Shown here one piece after another: positions 1-5,885 of a DNA stretch of 10,619 nucleotides (position 1 is its first letter; each line of letters opens with the position of its first letter). The notes under the pieces are model-generated. The model searched no databases, had not been told where the DNA came from, and saw nothing but the letters and a program-made list of their open reading frames with translations. This DNA is from Candidatus Omnitrophota bacterium (GTDB lineage: Bacteria; Hinthialibacterota; Hinthialibacteria; Hinthialibacterales; JAKPRU01). Location: assembly GCA_029557025.1 (NCBI GenBank), contig JAKPRU010000801.1:1-10619 (forward strand), read 5' to 3'. A program made the position numbers and the translations under genes.

Positions 1-94
1 CCGGCATTTCCCAACCGGCAAAATCCACCATTCGCCCGCCGCACTCGCGGTGAAGGTCGGAAAGGCATGTTTGCAGAGGGGAGGCGGGATTCAT
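1..94 (-). CDS. gcvT: Glycine cleavage system aminomethyltransferase (T protein), 5' end only
   Basis: Only the first 31 codons are present; the gene runs off the left edge. Reading from the ATG at 94-92, the peptide begins MNPASPLQTC and then gives DLHRECGGRMVDFAGWEMP at residues 13-31. The GxRMVDFAGWEMP segment is the hallmark N-terminus of GcvT, the tetrahydrofolate-dependent aminomethyltransferase that takes the methylamine group from the lipoyl arm of GcvH and yields methylene-THF and ammonia in the cytoplasm. The start is supported by a GAGG Shine-Dalgarno motif 7 nt upstream (plus-strand 102-105). It lies 116 bp after the stop of the YfhO-like gene on the same strand and has its own candidate promoter in that gap, so it is probably not part of the membrane-protein operon. 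The family identity is well supported despite the short length; the rest of the protein cannot be seen. Confidence 0.85.
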   Translation of the reverse strand, partial: MNPASPLQTCLSDLHRECGGRMVDFAGWEMP

Positions 95-101
95 AGCGGG
101 A

Positions 102-105
102 CCTC
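102..105 (-). promoter_or_regulatory. Ribosome binding site of gcvT
   Basis: On the minus strand the sequence GAGG stands 7 nt before the ATG at 94-92. It supports this start for the gcvT fragment. Confidence 0.5.
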
Positions 106-111
106 GCGGCG

Positions 112-138
112 TTGACAGGGTGGACAGAGTGGACATTG
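112..138. repeat. Three tandem 9-bp units in the gcvT leader
   Basis: On the plus strand TTGACAGGG, TGGACAGAG and TGGACATTG follow one another without a gap. The common core is T(T/G)GACA. The array lies between the candidate gcvT promoter and the gcvT start, so it would be in the 5' untranslated region of that mRNA. Function unknown; it could be a chance short tandem or a remnant of a longer intergenic repeat. Confidence 0.4.
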
Positions 139-179
139 AATTTGCGGATACGAATCTCCCTGATGAATGCTCGAATTTC

Positions 180-207
180 ACCATAACGCTTTTGCGGATC
201 AGGTCAA
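180..207 (-). promoter_or_regulatory. Candidate sigma-70-type promoter for gcvT
   Basis: On the minus strand TTGACC (207-202; 5 of 6 matches to the -35 consensus) is followed after 16 nt by TATGGT (185-180; 4 of 6 to the -10 consensus). It begins four bases after the stop codon of the YfhO-like gene and would start transcription near 173, giving a leader of roughly 80 nt to gcvT. This is by eye and untested; no intrinsic terminator separates the two genes, so some read-through is likely. Confidence 0.35.
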
Positions 208-210
208 TGT

Positions 211-2787
211 TCAGTCGGTTTTGCGGGTTCTCAGAAAGATTTCGACGATCAGGAAACCGCCGAGAAGAGTCAGCATCAGCCCGATCCACAAACCTGTGGG
301 AGTGTACTGGTACACCACGGTGTGACGCCCGGATGGGACGACCATGCCGCGCAGACCGCCATCGGCGGGAAATGTGGTCACCGGCTTCCCATCCACCTTG
401 GCTTTCCAGCATGGCAGGTCCGCCTCGGCGGCGATCAGAATCCCTTTGGCGGGCATCCCGACCTGAAGTCTTACCTCGTGCCTCGGATCGTATTGCAGGA
501 TTTTGATTTCCGTATTGGGGGAACCTTTCGGCACGTTTATTCCTTTCAGCAGAGGTTCCAGGATCTTCCGGTATCTTTCCGAGATCACAGTCACCCGTTC
601 CGGGTCAGACGATTCGATTGCTTCATACAGGCCTTCCCGTGTGGCCCATTTTGTTTGATAGACAACCCGATAGCGAGGCAGCGCACCCAGGTTTTCCTGA
701 ATGACAGCATCTCTTTTCTGGTGAACGATCGGCCCGAAAGCATCATCCGTCACTTTGCCGACCACCCATCTGACATTAAGCAAATCCAACAGCCGATCCT
801 GAGAGAGATGCTGAGACAGGCGGGCGATGGATGCGGGCCTGCGTACACCGTAACCGTCGAAAGTTTCCAGGGGTCGAAAGAAACCGAGGTTTTCGAACGC
901 CTGCTTGTTCAAACATACGCGGAACGGGGGCTGTTGTTTTTCGAACCAACTGAGAACGGCGGGCTGGTTGTTTAAAACATTTTCCTGTTCACCGGCCGTA
1001 TCAAAGGCGAGATAATCACCGGAGAGGTCCAGGACAGCGACCGTCGCGATGAGGAGGATGAAAGACCTTCGTCGAATCGTCCGCCGGTACCATAAAAACA
1101 GGATCACGAGATTCAATCCCAGGATGAAGGCGATTGCCGCAAGGTGATCCACTTCATCCAGGATGGAAGGATCCGAACCCGGTCCGCCTCGGACCACAAA
1201 CACAGCAATGCCGGCCAGGCACACGATCCCGAAAAGAACCGATGCGGCGGCCAGCGCCCGTTTTGTCATGGCGCGACCCTCCCGGCTCAAGTCTGAAAGG
1301 CGCTCCAATCCATAAGCGGCCAGGAGCGATGCGGTAAGGGTCCATGCCCAGCCGAAATGCGCCGGTGTATGAATCCACCGGATCGGCGGGATGAAAGCAT
1401 ATATGGCGCGCCACAGTCCGCTTGCGCCGCCCAGCATCAACAAGACGGAGATCACGAGCAACCATCGCAATCCCGCCATGGTTCCGCGAAGGCGGAGCAG
1501 GCAGGCCAGGCCGAGGAGAACCGGAGTGAAAGCGCCAAGATAGATGCAGAACTCGCGGTAATCCCGCACGACGAGCGACGGCAGCGAAGGCACGAACGCG
1601 GTTGCGAGCAAACGGACCGGAAGCGAACCACCTGCCACATAGGCGAACCTCGGAATGTGTCGGTCGGCATTGTCGAGGTACTCGATATGAGGCACGACGG
1701 CAATTCCGGCCAGCAGGCTACCCAGCACGGCGATCAAACAAAACACGATGACGGCATTGCGGAGATCCTCAGGCTCTCTACAGAAGATCATCCACGCAAC
1801 CGCGAGAAATCCTGCCAGGAGAGCAATTTCCAGGTCGCCCGCAAATAGAATCAGCGCAAACAAGACACAAGCCCAGACAAGGTTACGGCTCCAGAGAACG
1901 CCGTGTTGCAGAATGATATCCCAATAGTAGAGCAGGAGTGGCAGCCAGGCGAATGCACAGATCGCCGGAGAATGAACTTTGTGTCCCGACAGGAATCCCG
2001 AGAGAAGCACCAGAATCCCGGCAAACAACGCGCCGCCACGCCGGATCCCAAGCCGTCGCGCAAGCAGCGCCGTTCCCCATCCGGCCACACTGAGATGCAG
2101 GAGTGTCTGCGCGGCAAACGCGCGGAACGGCATCCGGCCGCCTTCGTAGGGAAGAAGGCTAAAAAGGACATTGAGCGGATACAGGAATCCTGTTGAAAGA
2201 TCGGACACATTCGGAAACCCAGCGGCCACGTACGGATTCCACGATTGGATCACCGACAAGGCTCCTTCACGATGATGCAGAACACGGAGCGGATAAAACA
2301 AAGCGAAAGCATCATCGGACCAGAAAGAATCGACTCGTGCGAATCCCAGCACATCCCAGTATCTCAAGACCGGAAGGAGCGCAAAGAACAAGGCCGCTCG
2401 AACGCGCCATTGTCCCTCATCGCTCAGGTTCATGCCGTATGGAAACTTCTCGCGAATCAACAAAAAACGCAACAAATACAGAAACAGAACCGGCACAAAA
2501 AGCGGTGTCGGATCATGCATTCTGAAATGAATCCGCCCCCATTGCGTATCAATTCCGCCGATTAAGAGAGTCAGTATGCAAATCCCCGCCATTACCAACA
2601 GGAACAGGTCGATGCTTCGAGCGGCAGACCGACGGTTCCCGTGATTTGACAGGGAAACCGCATTTCCCGCCCTTTCTTGCCAGGCAGAGACGCCTGGCCC
2701 ACCGGTGGGACAGGCCTCTGTGCCTGTCGATGGGCGAGATTTCTCAGGAGCTCCGGGACTCTGATCTTGCAGGGGAGTATCGTTCAT
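211..2787 (-). CDS. YfhO-family GT-C-type membrane glycosyltransferase, third gene of the operon
   Basis: 858 residues. A polar cytoplasmic tail (1-57) precedes about a dozen membrane helices up to residue ~595, then an extracytoplasmic domain (~597-830) and a final helix (~833-851). Family signatures seen: acidic pair D158-D159 in the first large outer loop, the W183-N-P motif followed by AAGFPN and FLYPLNVLF, the helix ending SGFLSGHKVHSP with WLPLLLYYW after it, the LLDLLNVRWVV stretch near residue 668, and a C-terminal WKAKVDGKPV...VPSGRHTVVYQYTP segment. These match YfhO-like proteins; Bacillus subtilis YfhO is the GT-C enzyme of lipoteichoic-acid glycosylation. The substrate here is unknown. 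The start overlaps the upstream stop as ATGA and has a GGAGG ribosome site, so the choice is firm. Residues 20-37 are encoded by a 50-bp composite palindrome that is probably an inserted repeat. Confidence 0.85.
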   Translation of the reverse strand: MNDTPLQDQSPGAPEKSRPSTGTEACPTGGPGVSAWQERAGNAVSLSNHGNRRSAARSIDLFLLVMAGICILTLLIGGIDTQWGRIHFRMHDPTPLFVPVLFLYLLRFLLIREKFPYGMNLSDEGQWRVRAALFFALLPVLRYWDVLGFARVDSFWSDDAFALFYPLRVLHHREGALSVIQSWNPYVAAGFPNVSDLSTGFLYPLNVLFSLLPYEGGRMPFRAFAAQTLLHLSVAGWGTALLARRLGIRRGGALFAGILVLLSGFLSGHKVHSPAICAFAWLPLLLYYWDIILQHGVLWSRNLVWACVLFALILFAGDLEIALLAGFLAVAWMIFCREPEDLRNAVIVFCLIAVLGSLLAGIAVVPHIEYLDNADRHIPRFAYVAGGSLPVRLLATAFVPSLPSLVVRDYREFCIYLGAFTPVLLGLACLLRLRGTMAGLRWLLVISVLLMLGGASGLWRAIYAFIPPIRWIHTPAHFGWAWTLTASLLAAYGLERLSDLSREGRAMTKRALAAASVLFGIVCLAGIAVFVVRGGPGSDPSILDEVDHLAAIAFILGLNLVILFLWYRRTIRRRSFILLIATVAVLDLSGDYLAFDTAGEQENVLNNQPAVLSWFEKQQPPFRVCLNKQAFENLGFFRPLETFDGYGVRRPASIARLSQHLSQDRLLDLLNVRWVVGKVTDDAFGPIVHQKRDAVIQENLGALPRYRVVYQTKWATREGLYEAIESSDPERVTVISERYRKILEPLLKGINVPKGSPNTEIKILQYDPRHEVRLQVGMPAKGILIAAEADLPCWKAKVDGKPVTTFPADGGLRGMVVPSGRHTVVYQYTPTGLWIGLMLTLLGGFLIVEIFLRTRKTD
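2679..2728. repeat. 50-bp composite palindromic repeat inside the YfhO-like gene
   Basis: Three palindromes stand back to back. The first is a perfect 7-bp stem GCCAGGC/GCCTGGC with a 6-nt loop (2679-2698). The second is the perfect 10-bp palindrome CCACCGGTGG (2699-2708). The third is a perfect 7-bp stem GACAGGC/GCCTGTC with a 6-nt loop (2709-2728). The two outer hairpins are also approximate mirror copies of each other, so the whole unit is nearly self-complementary around the central palindrome. It is read in frame as residues 20-37 of the YfhO-like protein, in its cytoplasmic tail. A related copy lies at 7635-7670. Confidence 0.75.
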
Positions 2788-5700
2788 CTTGTTTCCTCCA
2801 CATGAACATCCTCTGCAAGATAGGCGGCATCAAGATGATTCCCCAACTCATCGTGCAGGTAGACGACCGCCCAGTACCGACCGCCTTTTGAAGGCATGGG
2901 GAGTGTGGTACTGAAAACCTCGGAGTCCAGTGGCGCAACGGTAATCTTTTGCCTTGTTTCCGTTATTACCTTTTCATAAGGCAGATCGGAAAACCGCTTG
3001 GAGATGACCCACCAGATCGTGGCCCGCAATTCATTATTCAGAAGATTACTGATCCGGGCCTGCGCGACTATGGGAGAACCGGCCGGGACCTCAACGGTAT
3101 ACATGCCGTGATCATCCAGGAGAGACAAGTCGGTGATTCCCGCGTACGGTGTGTCGAGCCTCCTTGAATAGCCGATGTGGCTCTTTGGGATAGATTTTCT
3201 GTATGTATGGATGGCTACTTTCTCGGTATCCAGGAGCGTTGTGTTTGTCGGAGGCCACCAGGGTTGTGATTTGAGAAGGTTCACCCAGGTCTGCGTCCAA
3301 CCTTCCTGCCCGATGAATGACTTGTCGTTGAGCAGCGGGTGACCCGGCAGCAGTTCGATGGCGCTTACACTTCCCACCAGATCGTTGCGGAGCCAGCGCT
3401 CGATTTCCTGGAGGGTCTGTGAGGCATCGGCGACTCGTGCGCCATTGGCCCGGATGGTTCCCTGGAAGTCCGGTCGGTAGATTTTCCGAAGGTTGGCTTT
3501 GGAACGCTCTGTGAGGGTTACATTCACAATCTCACTGTTAAGAAAGCTGTTTTCTCCGATGATTAATGCGCCATTCTCCAGATCGATGGTCGGCAGAAGG
3601 TTCTCCAACACGACATTCCATTCCTTACCTGCGCGACTGTACGGGTATTGGTATGTTTCGGCCTGAGCGAACGGCGCGGCAAAAAAGACCAGGGTTGCGA
3701 TGGTGATGGCGTATGACTGACGCTGACGGTTTTCGGTCATACTCACCGCGGCCTCGGCGGCCAAGGCAGGGAAAAGTACCAGGACGGGGAGCAAGGCCAG
3801 CAGCGACGACCAGTATTTCCCGCTCATTAAAGTGATGGTCAAAATGCCTGCTACCCAGCCTGCCGCCAACCCTTTTACGCGACACGATGGGCTGATCCAG
3901 ACCATTGCGCCGGACAACAGGAGAATTGCCGCCATTGCCTCGCGGTATGGCGAGTAATCCATCACGAGCCGCTCGAAACACCATACCAGACCTGCCAACC
4001 AGCCGAGATATTCCCCGCGTTCCAGAAATGCGCGGGTGACCTGACTGGTTTCCGGAAGGAAAATCCGGCTGACCACCGTAACCATCACAACACCCGGTAG
4101 GAAAAGAAAAAGAAAATCACTCAGTGAACTCCGGGACAATCGCTGTCGAAACAGGGTTGCGATGCCGAGTACCACGGCAATCAGAATCCCATGGGTCGGA
4201 TGGAAAAGAAAAACAAATCCCAGGAGGAAGGAGCAAAGGGTGAGTGTCGGTCGCCATGGGGTCACGCCGGCGAAACACCAGGCGACAAGTGTCGCACTGA
4301 CTAGAAACAATGAGACAGTCTCCGGGTACAAACTGCACGAGTACCGAATCGCGCCCGGACAGAGAAGAAGCAGAACCGATGCGCACAGCCCGGCGGTTGT
4401 TCCTCCGGAGGGCAAGCGAAACGCGCGTTCGGATAAGGCCCAGGCTGCCACGCCGGTCAGCAAAACCGCCCCGCAGAAAAGAGCCAGATGGATGCACTGC
4501 CAAGCGGTCTGGTTGAACCGAGCGGCAGCCAGAACTCGCGACCAGATCAGGACTTGAAATGGGGCGAAGTCAGGAGGGACTTGAAGCGCGTTTTCATACA
4601 ATTCCCTATCGTTTTCCGCAGACGCATCGCGGAGTTGTTGAGCGTGGCTCACTGCACCGGCCTCCGGCGCAGGCAATGGCCCACCGGCCTGGATGGTATG
4701 ACCGTATAGTTGCAGCCCTGCCCACAACAGCAGGACGACGCACATCCCGCCGTGCATCCAAAACCAGGGAGAAACAACCAGTGTCTCTTTTATCTCGTCT
4801 TCCCTTCGCCCCCAATAGGCTGCGGCAAATTCACGGAGCCGCCGGAGTTGGGGACGAAGAGAGTCAATCCCGCGTTCGATCTTCAACAGAAAAGGTTCCC
4901 TTTGGGGGATCGAACCGCCTGTAGGAGATCCCCCCTGCGGGGCGCGATTCTCCGGCGGAGACCGTCGGCCACGAACAATCAACCAGATGATGGCTCCGAC
5001 AATCAGCGCTCCGACTGCCTTTACCCACAAACGCAGACCACACGTAAGATCCTCGACCGCCAAGACCGTGGTTTCCGGTGTGATCTCATATTCTTTCTCC
5101 GCCTGTTGGAACAGGCCGAATCGGTCGCTTGCCACAACCTTGATCGTTCCCAGGGGAACCTGAACGTCTTCATAGACAAACTTGTTATCCGCGCCGGTCT
5201 GGGGATTGGCAATGACATAATCTTTATAGAGAAATCGCACCACACCGCCACGCAAACGACTCTTTCCCAACAGTCCCCGCACACTTCCACGCAGGTCCAC
5301 AGTTCGCAGAGTCACATTCTCCACCTTTTCCATGGTGAGAGTTACCGAATAATTGATATAGAACTTATTGACCGCGTCAATGAAAGCCGTGGCGATATCT
5401 CTGACGATCCTCGTATCTTGCTGGGTAACCTGGGCAACATAGTCGATGAGAACCTGGTTGATCTCCTGCTCCAGGATTCCCCGAGCCGAAAGGAACCGAT
5501 GAGCGGTGAGCAGCGTTTCCGGTGACTCACCGGGAGCTAATTCCGGAAGTGAGATTTCCGCCGTAGCGTCCTTGATGATCTGGTTATCCGATCGCAGCTG
5601 GACTTGGTATATCCCCGGAAGGAATGTGACGTTTCCGAAATGGAATGTTCCGTCCGCCCGTGTCCATTCCCACGCAAGCGGTTCATTTCCACCGGCATAA

Positions 5701-5885
5701 ATGGCGACGTGGACACGGTTCAACGGAGTTTGGTCGTCGGCGGTAACTACCTTGCCCTCGAGGATAATCCGTCTCAAAGGGATAGGGGTTTCGGCATGAA
5801 GGATTCGGGGTGTGAGGAACAAACCACAAGCCGCCGCCAACAGCAGCAGTCTCCGTAGCCATACCCGTTTCCGTGTGAGGTTCAT
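2784..5885 (-). CDS. Multi-domain membrane protein: signal peptide, carboxypeptidase-regulatory-like domain, GT-C-like helices; second gene of the operon
   Basis: 1033 residues. A signal peptide (basic RKRVWLRR, hydrophobic core, likely cleavage after A31) is followed by a beta-sandwich of the CarboxypepD_reg type (~38-100: GKVVTADDQTPLNRV, DGTFHFGNV at 78-86, LPGIYQVQL at 89-97). Next come a helical stretch (~124-175), a second probable beta region (~180-275), an anchor helix (~286-305), a polar linker (306-373) that is cytoplasmic if the topology is right, and about ten membrane helices from ~375 to ~740. An acidic END motif (424-426) sits in the first outer loop, as expected for a GT-C fold, but I cannot confirm catalysis. 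Residues ~740-1033 form an extracytoplasmic domain. The start overlaps the upstream stop as ATGA with a weak GGGAG site 9 nt before it. Function is inferred from fold and neighbours: surface glycan assembly or glycosylation. It could instead be a non-catalytic partner. Confidence 0.65.
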   Translation of the reverse strand: MNLTRKRVWLRRLLLLAAACGLFLTPRILHAETPIPLRRIILEGKVVTADDQTPLNRVHVAIYAGGNEPLAWEWTRADGTFHFGNVTFLPGIYQVQLRSDNQIIKDATAEISLPELAPGESPETLLTAHRFLSARGILEQEINQVLIDYVAQVTQQDTRIVRDIATAFIDAVNKFYINYSVTLTMEKVENVTLRTVDLRGSVRGLLGKSRLRGGVVRFLYKDYVIANPQTGADNKFVYEDVQVPLGTIKVVASDRFGLFQQAEKEYEITPETTVLAVEDLTCGLRLWVKAVGALIVGAIIWLIVRGRRSPPENRAPQGGSPTGGSIPQREPFLLKIERGIDSLRPQLRRLREFAAAYWGRREDEIKETLVVSPWFWMHGGMCVVLLLWAGLQLYGHTIQAGGPLPAPEAGAVSHAQQLRDASAENDRELYENALQVPPDFAPFQVLIWSRVLAAARFNQTAWQCIHLALFCGAVLLTGVAAWALSERAFRLPSGGTTAGLCASVLLLLCPGAIRYSCSLYPETVSLFLVSATLVAWCFAGVTPWRPTLTLCSFLLGFVFLFHPTHGILIAVVLGIATLFRQRLSRSSLSDFLFLFLPGVVMVTVVSRIFLPETSQVTRAFLERGEYLGWLAGLVWCFERLVMDYSPYREAMAAILLLSGAMVWISPSCRVKGLAAGWVAGILTITLMSGKYWSSLLALLPVLVLFPALAAEAAVSMTENRQRQSYAITIATLVFFAAPFAQAETYQYPYSRAGKEWNVVLENLLPTIDLENGALIIGENSFLNSEIVNVTLTERSKANLRKIYRPDFQGTIRANGARVADASQTLQEIERWLRNDLVGSVSAIELLPGHPLLNDKSFIGQEGWTQTWVNLLKSQPWWPPTNTTLLDTEKVAIHTYRKSIPKSHIGYSRRLDTPYAGITDLSLLDDHGMYTVEVPAGSPIVAQARISNLLNNELRATIWWVISKRFSDLPYEKVITETRQKITVAPLDSEVFSTTLPMPSKGGRYWAVVYLHDELGNHLDAAYLAEDVHVEETR
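2795..2799 (-). promoter_or_regulatory. Ribosome binding site of the YfhO-like gene
   Basis: Minus-strand GGAGG stands 7 nt before the ATG at 2787-2785 and lies inside the end of the upstream gene. With the ATGA overlap it fixes the start and indicates coupled translation. Confidence 0.75.
4900..4961. repeat. Possible repeat-derived linker segment in the second membrane gene
   Basis: This stretch encodes residues ~308-328, rich in Gly, Pro and Ser (SPPENRAPQGGSPTGGS), just after the anchor helix. The DNA holds a 6-bp perfect inverted repeat TCTCCG/CGGAGA with a 1-nt centre (4949-4961) and a CCCC/GGGG mini-hairpin (4932-4942). Composition and palindromes resemble the clearer repeats in the flanking genes, but no second copy was found in the window. 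It may be ordinary low-complexity linker. Confidence 0.3.

Noticed and set aside
141..199. Direct 9-bp repeat TTTGCGGAT at 141-149 and 191-199
   Set aside because: Only two copies without symmetry or known motif. It may be chance and does not flank a mobile element.
95..210. Intrinsic terminator between the YfhO-like gene and gcvT
   Set aside because: No GC-rich hairpin followed by a T-run could be found on the minus strand.
322..975. 217-codon plus-strand open frame antisense to the YfhO-like gene
   Set aside because: It overlaps the conserved C-terminal YfhO domain on the other strand, and its product has no family features.
4710..5525. 271-codon plus-strand open frame antisense to the middle membrane gene
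   Set aside because: The opposite frame encodes a protein with clear signal peptide, domains and helices; the plus-strand product is low-complexity with no recognisable fold and no ribosome site context. It is a shadow.
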